Source of the DNA: Progne subis subis
Lineage: Eukaryota; Chordata; Aves; Passeriformes; Hirundinidae
DNA length: 64,000 nt
Assembly: GCA_022316685.1 (NCBI GenBank)
Contig: JAKJHU010000030.1
Location: forward strand, 13,839,360-13,903,359
Reading direction: 5' to 3'
In this document: piece by piece, positions 1 to 11,328 of the stretch
Numbering within the stretch: position 1 is the first letter of the stretch
Layout of the letters: every line of letters starts with the position of its first letter
The notes under the pieces: generated by a model
Database searches by the model: none
What the model saw: the letters and a program-made list of their open reading frames with translations, nothing else
Told to the model about the DNA's origin: nothing
Program-made: the position numbers and the translations under genes

Positions 1-470
1 AATCCCTTACTTGGAGAAGTTAAAACAAGATTAGGTCAACTTTGATATAAAGCAGCAATCTCTAGCCTGTGACATACTGGCCACTCGTTTCCTGTAATAC
101 CATATTGACACTGCACGTTCACCAAAGGAGTAGAGAATTCAGAACAAGGCTGTAGGGAGAGTAAGGTAAGCTGCATCTCAACTCAGTCCTCTCCAACCCA
201 TTGGATGGAAAGCCTGAGTCAGTCCCAGGCAGCTGTGATAAATGTCTGGCACTATTAGCACACGTGGACTGGTGTAGATTGCTGGCCTAGAGAAACTGAA
301 AAAGATGTTGTGTTTGTGGCATTGACTTGTAAAACAGCAACAACAAACAAAATCCCAAACAAACCAACCAAGTAACAAACAACAGAGCAACACTAGTTCC
401 ATCCCTCTTTAAAAGAAAAAAAAAAAAGGAAAAAGGGGTGCTATTGGGAAAGTGGAATTTTGCTTCCACA
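1..470. other. Unannotated intergenic or intronic sequence
   Basis: I see no gene, RNA gene or recognisable repeat here. Short open frames on the minus strand are low-complexity and look like chance frames. An A-rich run lies near 415-435. Confidence 0.5.
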
Positions 471-536
<66 letters not shown>

Positions 537-552
537 TATTATTATTATTATT
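471..552. repeat. (CAT)n/(ATT)n compound microsatellite
   Basis: An almost perfect CAT triplet array of about 21 copies passes directly into about 6 ATT triplets, which suggests CAT-to-ATT drift at one edge. One frame reads as a serine run, but nothing around it looks coding. Confidence 0.95.
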
Positions 553-3500
553 TCAAAAAAGGAGTATCTTAAATGTGGGACCTAACTTAAACATTCTTTG
601 GCTGGATTTGTCCCCATGGCCTCAGTCAAACTGGATACTGATGAACTGAATTTGTCTGAAGCAACAGACCTTGATTTACCTCTCTCCTTTCTTCACGCTC
701 TCCTGCTCAATTGACCTAAAATGCTAAAGGTGTCTCTGAGGGAAAGTTATGATGTAAGAGAGACCAAACTAATACCTGAGATTTTTATTTTATTGTTGTT
801 CTTACTTCTATTAAATGCTGTTAGACAAAAACAAATGATAGGTGATTTCTACTCTGAGGAGTTTACAACAGAAAATGCACTCCTGGATAATTTGCAATTT
901 TCTGAGTGTTGGCCAAGAAGGACAGTTAGTCTTAGGTGTAAAATAAGAAATAAGGCAAAGTAAATAATGACTTTTCCCTTTATTGCTGTAAAGTAGGGAA
1001 AACTGTAGTTTTCAGTTCTGCTTTGCTTTCTTCAGATTCTTGAAGTTCTTTGTGGACACAATGGAGTTTGAAGGAAAATGTGGCTTTAAATGTTACCCTT
1101 CTGTGTAAAATGTATATTCCTTTGCATGTGCATTTCCTCAACTCTGCTTACAGAATCTGTACTCATGAGTGAACTCCTCAGAGGTCTCTTTATAACACTA
1201 GAAAAGAAAATTGTGTTTGGCTCATTTGTTGTTCAAAGAATTGTTAAGTGAATTGCAGATGTGAGGCCAAATACTTCTCTGACTTGGCCCTCTGCAAGGA
1301 CAGAAAGTTTGTATGGATCAGATCAAAAGACAAGAAAGCAAAGCAAGACTTGCAGAAGTTCGAAATTTGTCTCCAACCATCTTTTATTTTTCACTGCTGG
1401 AAGTGTTACATCAGCAGGAACCTGGGATAATACAAATATACACTCTGACTTCCAAACCCCAGTGGAATTTTCAGGCCAGGTGGTAGAAGTGCTTTATCTC
1501 AAATAACCACTCATATCAACCCCTTGTTGGCTCTGCAGTAGAGTTGTGAGAAGCTACTATGTGAAGGCAAGCACATGTAGGATGCGTCCTGCAGGCTCTG
1601 CATGATCAGCAAGCATTTGGCAGCTATCAACCTTAACAGCTTCCTCTTCACAAGTCCAGTGAAAGCCCTTTTTTTTGTACTCCCACCAGAACCATCAATG
1701 TATTAAAGTGCCATCTATGCCTTCAAACTTCAAGGCATGAATATTTTCATACTGAGCCCTATATTCCTATCCAGTTAGTCCACCTACATACAACTGATTT
1801 CATGACTGGTACTGATTATTCTGTTCCTCCAGTGAAGCAGAAATATTTTACATATTTTTTCCTCACTGTTGTTCATGGGTGTCATACAAAATGTATACTC
1901 TGTCTGGGTCTAGTGATAACTAACAAGGGCTAAAGTGCTGCTGTAGCCTTTCTGCACCTAGAATTACCCCACCAACTTGTCTATTTTCTTTGAACTAGTA
2001 CTCTTCTGCCATGCTCTCTTAAAACTGGCCAGTAATTCAAAATTTAGCTGTAGGGACACTCACACACAGAGTCTGATCAAACAAGACTTGTTCTCTTGGA
2101 AGACTGGACTAAAATGACATCTTAGTATGCTACATACTCATCCCTCTTCCTGCATGGGATCAGCTATCCTACACTGAGCCAGGACCATTCAAGATATGTG
2201 CACACAGCCATAAGCACCACAACCATGTGGAGGGAACATTTTGTGCAATACAAGGTGGAATTTCCCAATACTGTTTGGTCTTGTTGCTGTTTGTCTGTGC
2301 AATAGAGCCATGCTACCAGTTTTAAGGCCCTGTGGTCAAAAGCTAGGCAATTCTTGCTCAAGCTTGTTACAAGATGTCTCCAGGCCATTTCACACCCAGA
2401 TTTAAGGAGTATTAGAAATCACATCACCTTTTTCAATTTGTTTAAAAGTTAGGCTTCTAATCAAAGGTAACCATTGTTCATTCTACAGTCAGTAAATAAA
2501 TACTTCCAGGAGAGTCACACATCCTGAGAGAAAGACGTAGTGCTAACAGCAGGCAGTAGTATATTTTCAGACCAGTCAGACTCATCTGTGTCTCTCCAAT
2601 GGCTGGAGAAAGTCAGATAAGCAGATATGTGTTGAGATGAAATCTGGACCTGTTGGCTTCATTGGGAATTGCTCACAGCCTCTGGAGGTGAAGAGCCATC
2701 CTCAGGTAACAAAGTCCATGTGTTGAACTCCTTGCTGGTTGTGTAATGCAGATACATGGCCAGTAGAGACCATCTTATGGCCATGAAAAACTCCTTTCTG
2801 TTCATGAGAAAAATGGGGATTTAAAGGAGGTAGAAACTGAGTATATTTTTTCATGTGGTCTAGTAATTTTTCTCCTAGTAGGAAAATTAGGGGGTTTATG
2901 GTATTGCCTTGTTGCTTCTTCATTGCTTCTCTCCAAACCACCACCAGAGGTAGGCCAATACCATCATCTTAAAAGCAGGAATTACTGTGTCAAAACTGAT
3001 CTTGCCTTAACTCTCCATATGTTGCAATGCACTGACGACTGACAAACTGCACACGGTCTCCATGTTCTGTGAAAAGGACTGCTGAAATATTTGACAAGCT
3101 TCAGTTAAACCAAGCTGTTTTCTTCATCTTGAAGCCAACTTGCCAAACAATCTTTTGACACTTTGTGGTATTTTACATTGGATTCTTCAGTGTAAAACAA
3201 GGTCAGTGTTAAGTTACACCAGTGCTCTCTGCTATGTTGCTGTAACAGCACCCCATGTTGGAATTCTCATTTTTCAGCTGCTCATCATAGCAATTCTCTG
3301 TGTAGTGCTTTAAATATATGCCAGATATTAGATATGCTTGATACAAGTCAGCAACAACATGGTGTCTTTTGAATGTATTTACATTTCAATACCTCAGCTC
3401 TGGTCCAATGATTCATTTGTTCCAAATACTTTCAAACTACTGTATTGGTTTAGATTTTTTTCTTATTTTTCTGAAGAGTCTGTTTCTTTCCCCTCAAGCT

Positions 3501-3615
3501 TCTACTGGATCTGTTATATACAGTTTTGTGGTCTGATATCTATTGTGTTCTGAATGTCCTAGGTTACAATGTAAGATGTGCCCAAAGTATGTATTCTATC
3601 ACCATCTACACGAGC
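553..3615. other. Unannotated sequence, no gene recognised
   Basis: AT-rich, single-copy-looking DNA. Open frames are short (at most about 80 codons), overlap on both strands and show no domain or splice context that I recognise. Confidence 0.5.
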
Positions 3616-4112
3616 TGTTGAAACTAGGTTGGGCAGTGTTTCCCTTGCCCCCTCCCTCCAGACTATCTTCTGTTAATGGCCATCAATGCCCAGCTGCATG
3701 ACTCATAGGTAACTCCCTCCAGGAGCTATCTCTGTTTAATGGGCAATCAAGGACCCATTGCAAGACTGATAAAATGATATCAGCCCATTGTGAGATGCTC
3801 TGCCCAGGGGGAGGAGCCAAGCATTCCCACCTGGATAGAATCTGGGATTTGGGACAGCACAGGCAGCCTTACCCACTGGATTTCCAGAGGACAAGAGCTA
3901 CCAGACCTTTCTGTGGGAACACTGCTTCAACAAGACCACCTCAGCTGGACTGCTGCCACCACGGTGTCAGGTTGTATTCTGACTCTGTCAGTGATCTTAT
4001 GTACTATTGCATGTGTTTTCCTTTATTTTCCCTTTTTTTTTTTTTTTCTCTCCTATTAAATTGTTTTTTCTGACTTGGAGTCTCTGGCTGGTTTTGCCTT
4101 CAAGCCAGCACA
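3616..4112 (+). mobile_element. ERV LTR, probably ERVL-like, right end uncertain
   Basis: The block starts TGTTGAAAC at 3616 and has LTR layout. A GC-richer middle with short pyrimidine tracts is followed by a T-rich run (4029-4050), an ATTAAA-type poly(A) signal near 4054 and a short U5-like tail ending in CAGCACA near 4112. The plus orientation is inferred from the poly(A) signal. I cannot find a target-site duplication (CGAGC precedes the start and is not repeated downstream), so the right end may be eroded or may extend toward 4314. The short open frames inside are not taken as genes. Confidence 0.6.
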
Positions 4113-4314
4113 CTGAAACACTGTGAGAAATTTCCAAACCCTTCCAAGAAGCATGAAGGTCCCAGCTCCTGTCAGTGGGGTGAATTATTCCTGTGTTTGG
4201 TTTGTCAAAATTAGGGTTCTCTCCCACCATTTGCTGTGAAATTTGCAAGCTTCCCAGACCTCTGCTAACCCACCCCTATGTTCCCCACACTCTCTCATTT
4301 CCCTTCCCTTCACT
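4113..4314. other. Spacer between the LTR and the provirus
   Basis: Unique-looking sequence that becomes pyrimidine-rich toward 4314. It may be LTR tail or the flank of an older element. No primer-binding site follows the LTR. Confidence 0.35.
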
Positions 4315-4320
4315 ATCTTC
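4315..4320. repeat. Target-site duplication ATCTTC, left copy
   Basis: ATCTTC immediately left of the LTR at 4321 is repeated exactly at 7548-7553, immediately right of the other LTR. A 6-bp duplication is what alpha- and betaretroviral integrases usually leave. Confidence 0.9.
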
Positions 4321-4616
4321 TGCTGCCTCCACTGAGGCGTAGCGACCTGGTTTCAGGAACAACACGGGAGCCACACCCAGGCCGCTCGGACCACCGGCTC
4401 ACAGACACCAATGTGGTGGATGGCAAATGGCATTTTATTAACTGATTACATGGAGCTATAAAACCTCTGTTTGCTACATCACTTCCTGTCTGCTTACGTT
4501 ACAAATTACGTGTTGCTTACCTTATTAGGGACACTAAACAACTAAGTGTTGAGGGAGGGATTCTGTCTGCCCGTACAACGCGATATCTTCCGACCACCTG
4601 TCCCTAATTTCCCACA
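4321..4616 (-). repeat. 3' LTR of the minus-strand provirus
   Basis: The LTR is 296 bp and starts TG and ends CA on either strand (TGTGGGAAAT in the sense direction). It aligns along its whole length with 7254-7547. A minus-strand AATAAA lies near 4431-4437, just upstream of the sense 3' end, and a TATA-like TTTTATAG precedes it. These give the orientation. Confidence 0.92.
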
Positions 4617-4630
4617 TCTCCCCCCACCCC
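4617..4630 (-). other. Polypurine tract
   Basis: On the minus strand the 14 bases directly before the 3' LTR are all purine except one T: a G-run, T, a G-run, then AGA. This is the expected place and composition for the retroviral plus-strand primer, and it supports the LTR boundary. Confidence 0.85.
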
Positions 4631-4742
4631 ATGATTAAGTAAAAAACCTATAAAAGTATAAATGTTATAAAAAATGCAAAAGCTGTTAAAGTTAGTATAA
4701 TAGGATACAAAAGTGATATAACATGTTAGTAATAAGTGCACT

Positions 4743-5950
4743 TCACGGTAACTGCAGGCATTCGACAAATAGGATGTCGACTTTCTCTAAACGGCTTCTA
4801 ACAAATGACACTAACTTGTTTAAAATGCAAGGCCCAGAAATCAGTGTCAGGAGTATCATGGTGAGAGGGCCTATTAAGGTGGAAACAAGGGTGGCTAGCC
4901 ATGGTGACTGATTGAACCATGACTCGAACCATCCTTGTTGGGCCTCTCTCTCTCTTTTTCTCTGGGCTAGTCTTTCTCTCAGTTCGGCCATGGAGTCTCG
5001 CATGACTCCGGTATGGTCTGCATAAAAACAGCATTCTTCTCTCAAAGTGGCACACAGGCCTCCTTGCTGCATGAGCAAGGGGTCCAGTCCTCGCCTGTTC
5101 TGCAGGAGACTTCTGAAAGCGAGGAGATAGATTCCTCCAGAGAGGAGATGGATTTTTCAGTTCTTAACAAGTCCTTGTCAATTGTCATTTGCAGCTGAGA
5201 AAGTCCTTGGTGTTGGGTCATGAGAGCTGAAACACCTGTGGCTGTGCCAGTGGCTCCTAGGCCAAGGAGCATTGCAATGGTTATACCTGTCATTACTTCT
5301 CTTTTGTGGAGCTGGATGGTTTCTTCTAAAAAGCGATACATTTCTTCTTCTTGGTGATACAGGACTCTAGGAACAATTAGAACTTGGACACAAAAGTCAG
5401 CAAGGCTATTGAATTTACCAAGGTACACACAGGGGGTTATTCCAGATTGTTGACAGACCCACATTCCTGGTACGAATGGGACTGCCCACTTATCAGTCTT
5501 TTGGCTAGGTTGGATGAACTCAGCACAGATATTTCCCATCTGCTTTGCTAAGGTTACATTGCCAAAGCACTTGCCTCGGCCTGTGACTTGACTCGGGGTA
5601 ATTTCCCTCCGGGGGGTGTCCCACCTACAGTTGTGTGGATTGTCTGCTGCAAAATATTTGAAAGGAACATCAAGGGCGATGCCCTCATAAAAAGGAGATT
5701 CTGCATTATAACATAACCAGCATGATTTTGTAAAGTTTGGATTGGATTGGTTCAACGACTAAAAGGTAGCATTTAACACACTAAGAAACGGATTATAAGG
5801 ATCTGACTTAGGTTTTTGGTAGAGAGCTAAAGGACTGGATGAGGAGGAGGTGCTAGGTGTGGCCTCTCTCCTGTGACTCCATGCTGTGAGAATCTGATAG
5901 GGTCTAATTGATCAGGATACTGAAGGTAGGAGTCTGATAATTTGCACCTT
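4743..5950 (-). pseudogene. env: Broken retroviral env (SU-TM), gamma-type
   Basis: This is an envelope glycoprotein remnant on the minus strand. The surface subunit's C-terminal half contains a CWLC (CXXC) motif at 5711-5722. The transmembrane subunit has a glycine/alanine-rich fusion-peptide-like stretch after a basic HKR, a CX6CC motif at 5028-5054, and a long hydrophobic anchor before the stop at 4743-4745. CXXC paired with CX6CC is the hallmark of Env proteins whose two subunits are disulphide-linked. Visible lesions are a TAG at 5759-5761 in the surface subunit and a frameshift shortly upstream of the CX6CC motif (about 5080-5100), so no full product is possible. Env-like reading continues above 5761 to about 5950. 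From there to about 6120 an open frame is present that I do not recognise, and it could be more surface subunit or other retroviral sequence. Confidence 0.88.
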
Positions 5951-6255
5951 CGCCCAATTTAAATGCCTGGCTGCATTTAAAGCATGCCATTTTTATCTTC
6001 TTCCAGTCTGTGAGAGGAGTTCGTTCTTTTTCTGACTTCCCCTCAACCCAAGTAGAAACATTATTGTTACTAATTTTATACACTGTTACTCCCTCTTTGT
6101 CCCGGAGCCAGAATCCCAGCCCTCTGAGCTAGAGCCCTATTCAGTGCCGGAAGTCGACTGACTGGCTGCTTCCGGGCTCTGGACCCTTTTGGTAGGGCTC
6201 CGACCCTGCTCCTTCCCTCAGGGCTGGGCCGTCCCTTCCCTCTTGGCCGCCGCCC
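5951..6255 (-). other. Proviral deletion-junction region
   Basis: Minus-strand sequence between recognisable env and the end of gag. The part at about 5990-6120 has an open frame of unknown identity. About 6120-6255 is GC-rich and matches nothing I know. The missing capsid-protease-pol segment must have been lost within this interval. Confidence 0.5.
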
Positions 6256-7135
6256 CTATTTCTCAGGACTGAGCTGCCCCTTTCTTCCCCCCTTTAAACT
6301 GTGTACCTTAAAAGAATCTTTTTGGCAAAGATTAGCTTTGATTCCCCCTTTGAGTTCTCCCCCCTTATTCTGCTCACGCGAGCCCGCATTATCAAACAAA
6401 CTGTCTTTGTTTTTGTTGGCAACAGGCACACTATTTAAAAGACCTTCTTTGTTTTCCATCTCCCTGTTACCTAACAAATGTTCCAGTCCAACTACATTCC
6501 TGCCCTCTCCCAGGGATTCACCTGCATAGGGTGGGGGTCCCTCCTCAGCCCCCCCTACCAGCAATCCCACGGCAGAATTCCTGGCAATATTCCTGGCTTC
6601 CTCAGCTAAACTATCCCAAAACAATTTTGCTTGTCTTTTTCCTTCAGCAGGCAATTCTGGGCTTGAAGCCTTTGGAGGGAGATTTTGCTCCTCCGACTTT
6701 CTGCAGTCAGCAGAACCAAACTTATCAGCAGTCTGAACACAGTCATTGACCTTCAGACCGCATTTTTCTACGCTCTGATAATCCTCTGAAAAAGCTTCAT
6801 CTGAAACAGTTTGCGTCGCTGCTCCTACACCGAGCTGCGGCATAAATCTTAGACCATTTTTGCAGCTTTCCAGGTCTCCTGCTCTTGCAGAGCCTTTTGC
6901 AAAGCTTGCACGATTTTTCCCCATGCCTTAAGATTTTTCCCCGAGCCAGAAGATATTGTGTCTTCGGCAAGAGCTTTTGTGCATTTGACCCCATATATCT
7001 GGGTGGAGAATATCCACCGGGCGATAATGACCTTAAGTTGCAAAAGCCTCATCACCACGAGGGTAAAATCTTTGCTTTACAATCAATCCCCCATTGTTTA
7101 TGAATCTGAGATACGACCTTCATGAGAGCTTCCAT
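6256..7135 (-). pseudogene. gag: Broken, truncated retroviral gag
   Basis: This is the matrix and phosphoprotein part of Gag. The likely start is the ATG at 7133-7135 (MEALMKVV), about 100 bp downstream of the primer-binding site as expected for a leader. Three successive reading frames carry it: 7135 to about 7052, about 7058 to 6849, then 6924 to the TAG at 6256-6258, so there are at least two frameshifts. The last part is hydrophilic and charged and contains a PPPY late-domain motif at 6526-6537, which in retroviruses recruits NEDD4-type ubiquitin ligases for budding. No capsid major homology region and no CCHC zinc knuckle follow. The assignment rests on position and PPPY, not on a recognised matrix fold. 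Confidence 0.75.
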
Positions 7136-7232
7136 CCTCCTCCCACGGGTCCTGGAGTGTCTTCCTCGCCGAGCTGGCCCGCCGCTCAGCCATCGTTCAC
7201 TCGTCCAGGCGACTCCCGCTCTCCCAGGTGAC

Positions 7233-7251
7233 TCCCGGGGCTTCGGCACCA
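7233..7251 (-). other. Primer-binding site, tRNA-Phe-like
   Basis: Two bases inside the 5' LTR the minus strand reads TGGTGCCGAAGCCCCGGGA. It matches the complement of the vertebrate tRNA-Phe 3' end except for one substitution and one extra C. A TGG start and 2-nt spacing are typical. tRNA-His shares only the first 8 bases. Confidence 0.8.
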
Positions 7252-7253
7252 CT

Positions 7254-7547
7254 TGCTGCCTCCGCTGAGGCGTAGTGACCTGGTTCGGGAACAACACGGC
7301 AGCCACAGCCAGGCTGCTCAGGCCACCGGCTCACAGACACCAATGTGGTGGATGGCAAATGGCGTTTATTAACTGATTACATGGAGTTATAAAACCTCTG
7401 TTTGCTACATCACATCCGTCTGCTTACGTTACAAATTACGTGTTGCTTAGCTTGTCAAGGACACTAAACAACTAAGTGTTGAGGGAGGGGTTCTGTCTGC
7501 CCGTACAATGCGATATCTTCCTGACTGCCTGTCCCTAATCTCCCACA
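7254..7547 (-). repeat. 5' LTR of the minus-strand provirus
   Basis: The LTR is 294 bp and aligns end to end with 4321-4616. The sense start is TGTGGGAGAT. The TATA-like and AATAAA elements occur at the same relative positions. Differences from the partner are spread evenly, as expected for independent decay. Confidence 0.92.
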
Positions 7548-7553
7548 ATCTTC
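7548..7553. repeat. Target-site duplication ATCTTC, right copy
   Basis: Exact match to 4315-4320, which closes the provirus boundary. Confidence 0.9.
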
Positions 7554-9986
7554 TCTCTTCTGTTCCCCATGTGGTACCCCAGCAGGCCTCTCTGCCACAA
7601 CCCCAGAGGTTTCCTGATGCCACTTGACTGCCTTTTCCAAAGGCTGCCATCCTTTTCCAGAGGACATAATTAATAACATTTTATATGAAACAGCTGTTCC
7701 TCAAGAGTAAATCACCTGTCTATCTAGACAGCTAGAATAAAACACAGAATAAACCAATTGTCTATAATAAACCAATGGTTTGTACCTTTGCAAATCACTT
7801 TTCTACCACCCAGGACTAGACAAAAGAGAGCCTGGGCTTTTAGCACATCGCTTCATCACTCCTCTCACAGGACATTCTTACTTCTATCTATTTATTGCAT
7901 AAGTGAAAATAAACATTTTCACTGCCCACCTCTAAGGTTATAATGTTCTGTCTCTCATAATTTCATGCTTTTTCTCCAAAATAAGGTGAAAAGAATTGCC
8001 AGCAAAACTGTTGAAGTCTAAGTTTCTAAAATTACTTAACATTGCGCCTGCTTAAAAAAAAAATCCCCATACTATGTTTGATTAGCTTTAATTTAAAAAG
8101 TGCAAATAGCTTGGTCTCAATCTCATCTCTTGCAAATCAGGCAGCCCTTCTGCAAACCCAAGACAGCAAACTCCCCAAATCTTTAATGTAGTTGCACAGA
8201 TAGGGGAAGTTGGCCATGTCTCATTCAGCAGAGTCATGTGAAGGTCTTGCTGTCGTTGTAAATTGCCAGTGCTCAGGTGTTCTCTCTCACCCTTTATTCA
8301 GCCTTACTTTGGGAAGGGCAGTGGTGATGCTGGTTACGGATTGTCCTTTTCAATCCATTTATACAGCATCTGTCATCACTTTGCCCACAGTTGCAACTGA
8401 AGGGCAACTCTATTGTGTGGCTTAACAGAAATTGGATGAGAAATGCAGAAATCCTTTTGGCTTCCTCTCTGTATAGTAAAGTCTTACCAGACAGGTATTT
8501 TTGGTTCTTTTTTTTGGCATGAATTCAGGTGGAGCAGGACAAAGAGATGGGTGACGTGGAGACAAAGCCCATAACTGCTTAGCAAAAGGAAAAAGGACCT
8601 TCTTTTTATGACCCTGCTTGTTACAGCTGCTTTTGGCTTCCTAGAGCTCAGTGGAGATATCTGGTTTTTAAATAAGAAGAGTTGTATTGACTTTCACTGA
8701 TATCATAGGAAATGTCCTCCAAAGTGTCCCAAAGATCTCTTTGTTGTAGAAACAGAAACATTGCTTTTGTCTAGCCTTGGCCCAGCTGCTGCCTCATGGT
8801 AAAAACACCTTATCTCTCCTTTGCTGGGCTTCCCAACAAATGCAAAGTGAATTTCCACTCCAGGCAGGATTTTCTATGAAGCTGTTGACAAAATCTGCCC
8901 ACTGTAATTTCTGGGGGAGCTGCAGGGCTTCTCTTAGTGGTCTGTGTCTGTGTGGCCTGGATGCCAGCTAAACTCAGTACAATTTGAGGCTTCACATGGT
9001 AATTCTTTGATCCAGCTTCTACTCCTGTCTTGTGTCCTCCTGTGCTCTTGTATCCTTACATGGATTTTGCTCATATTCACTCAGAGCCTGTCTCCTTCCC
9101 CTCCTCCTCAAGTGCAGAAGACTAACAGGAGGAAAAAGTGGACCGTGTAGATAAATGTTCATCTAGTGCATGATACAGAAGCCACACTTCAATATACTGA
9201 ATAAATATCCTGTTGGTTTGCATAGGAATTAGGGAGAAACTGCAAATACAGATGATAATCCTGACCTGAATTACTACTAATGTGAGCACTTCCTCCATCA
9301 CCTTTCATCACTCTGCTGGTAATTCATAAATGAATAGCCATGAAGTTTGGCTTTATATATTATTTCAAGGCTACTTGTCCCAGGGGTCCCTAATGTGAGC
9401 ATCAGGATTGCAGGAAAATCAGTTTAGAGACCTTAACTCCAAGAGCTTCAAAGATGATTAAACATGTTCTCCTATTTATATGACTGACTTCTCTCAGAGT
9501 TTTCACAAATTTTTGAGGACTTATACAGGAGCATCTTGGGTTCAGCCATGACTTCTTCCAATTAAGGAATAATCTGGGCTCTGCTCTATCTTCCTTCCAA
9601 CTCTTTTTGTTATATACCCCACCTCCTGATAGCCCAGAACTCTCCTAAACCCTCTGCTTTAGTTTTTTTCATTGGACATTTGAGGAAGGGATGTGATCAA
9701 CTCTCCATGAAAATCCATTGAATCAAGTCCCTCACAACTTCTTCCAAAATTATTCCATGTATAAGTTAGTGCACTTATTATGCGTCATGACAGAATAAAT
9801 AGGGTGTGAACAGTGAGCTTCTGGAGTAACTTTGTTAACTCTACTGATGTATTTCTGACATTTTGGTCTTCAGTATTAAAAACATGGCCCTGAATTTGCA
9901 AGTATGACCAGGAGCTTAAAGAAGCAGAAGTTTTTCAGAAGTGTGTATGTATATTTGATACCCAAGGAGAAAAGAACCCCATATGG
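7554..9986. other. Unannotated sequence
   Basis: I see no gene. The pyrimidine-rich start at 7554-7580 continues the tract interrupted by the provirus. A 71-codon minus-strand frame at 7464-7679 runs across the LTR edge and is not recognised. The rest is AT-rich and ordinary. Confidence 0.45.
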
Positions 9987-9987
9987 A

Positions 9988-10019
<32 letters not shown>

Positions 10020-10134
10020 ACAAAACAAACCAAAAACAAACAAACAAACAAAACAACAACAACAACAACAAAACCCACACACACCAAAAAACCCCACCAA
10101 AAACAAAAAACACAAAAAACAAACCCAAACAAAC
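9987..10134. repeat. A/C-rich low-complexity tract (AAAAC, CAA units)
   Basis: A long A-rich run has AAAAC repeats, AAAC repeats, a short CAA array, then ACCCC/ACACA spacers. The open frames on both strands here are artefacts of composition. Confidence 0.9.
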
Positions 10135-11221
10135 CTATAGTGAATTTACTGCAATTTCCCTCCAGTTTCCTAATCATGGACTTTTGTATATCTTTAGGAT
10201 TTTTAAAGAAACATCTTGCTTTTTAACTAGTCATTTGTAAACAAATACAGTCAGACAATTTTTTCATCTCTCTTCCATTCTAGTATTGTGTCAAAGTTTG
10301 AGGAATAATCAGAAAGGAATAAAATAAAGAAGGAAAGATGTGCCAGTGAGTTATTAATCCGTCTATTGCATGTTGCCAGTGAATGGGGAGTGTCTTTTTT
10401 TTTTTTTTTTTTTCCCAAATTTGATCACCAGCAGTTTCTTTTTGCAGAAAGCAGAACTGGAAAGGAAACCCCTGTGAATCTTATCAACATCCTAGGTTTC
10501 CTCCAGACTCTAGATGAGGATCTGAAGGGCTTTGCTGCATTTCTGCCAAGCTGCTGAAGTACAAAGGTCACTCTACTCTCCTTGGAACTCATCTGTTTCC
10601 ATCACATATACAGACAAGGCAGAGGAGTCTTTCAGCCTCAGACAAATGCCAGGCCTAAGTAACAAAAATGTCAAAAAGAGAAAAAACTTGAGGCCCTCTT
10701 CAGAAACGGGTGCTCTGGTCTGGAAGCACACAGACAGGCAGGCCACACTCTCAAAGTGCATCTGGTTGCATCCTGGCAGGGTGTTTATATGGGCCACAAT
10801 GCTGGATGTGCTGTCTGGCTTATTTGACTTGGTTTCTTTCTGCTTTGCTCATTCAGGAAACACCTTTTCCCTGGGGAATTCTACCCTTAAATACTCCTGG
10901 AAGTCTGTTCTCACAGTGCCCTGGCCTGTGATTGCCAGCAGCGTCTAAACAGAGGTAGGTTTAGCCCCAGTCATGGGCAGTACAGTCTTGTATGGATCAG
11001 AAATAGCTTGGCTAGATATTTCCTGACTGGAAAAGTGGCAGGAAAATCTGAGGTTCTTCTCCTTTCTCCTGAACACAAGAGCCAAAAGACTTTTTGGACT
11101 ACCTTAGTGTAACTGAGTATATCTGTCTTTTTTTCCCAATATAAATTTTCAGTGTACACATGACAATTGTGGGGGTTATCCTGTCCCAAAACTAAGACTT
11201 ACTGACCATCTTCAAAATACG
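10135..11221. other. Unannotated sequence with a poly(T) run
   Basis: A poly(T) tract lies at 10395-10413. A plus-strand frame at 10532-10948 is open for 138 codons but shows no domain, no ATG in good context and no conserved feature I know. It is treated as chance. Confidence 0.45.
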
Positions 11222-11328
11222 GAATCATAAAATTGTTTAGAGTTCAAAAGACCTTTAAGGTCATTCATTCCAACTCCTGACTCAGAACTGTCAAGTCCAC
11301 CACTAAAACATGTCCGCTAGTGCCACAT
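11222..11328 (-). mobile_element. CR1 LINE 3' end, cut by an ERVL LTR
   Basis: The sequence begins GAATCATAAAATTGTTTAG and continues with the typical CR1 reverse-complement 3' end (AAGACCTTTAAGGTCATT, then TCAAGTCCACCACTAAA). It stops abruptly at the TG of the LTR at 11329. I could not find the continuation on the far side. Confidence 0.88.

Larger units (their letters stand above)
4321..7547 (-). mobile_element. Endogenous retrovirus, LTR-gag-env-LTR, pol deleted
   Basis: This 3.2-kb provirus lies on the minus strand and is bounded by two related LTRs (7254-7547 as 5' LTR, 4321-4616 as 3' LTR) with a perfect 6-bp duplication. In sense order it has a primer-binding site at 7233-7251, a broken gag from an ATG at 7135 down to about 6256, a short GC-rich junction, a broken env from about 5950 to 4743, and a polypurine tract at 4617-4630. 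I find no capsid, nucleocapsid, protease, reverse transcriptase or integrase, so most of gag-pro-pol is deleted. By eye the LTRs differ at about 20 positions plus 4 small gaps over about 295 bp, so the insertion is old and non-functional. Features are mixed: a class II-like 6-bp duplication and PPPY motif with a gamma-type Env. Confidence 0.9.

Noticed and set aside
452..649. Polyserine frame
   Set aside because: It is the translation of the CAT/ATT microsatellite with no coding context.
9876..10240. Lys/Thr/Gln-rich and Phe/Val/Cys-rich frames
   Set aside because: Translation of the A/C-rich tract on both strands. The same applies to frames at 12417-12690, 24054-24438, 40975-41400 and 49680-49924.
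10532..10948. 138-codon plus-strand frame
   Set aside because: No domain, no convincing start, no splice context, and an opposing open frame overlaps it. Its length is possible by chance in 64 kb.
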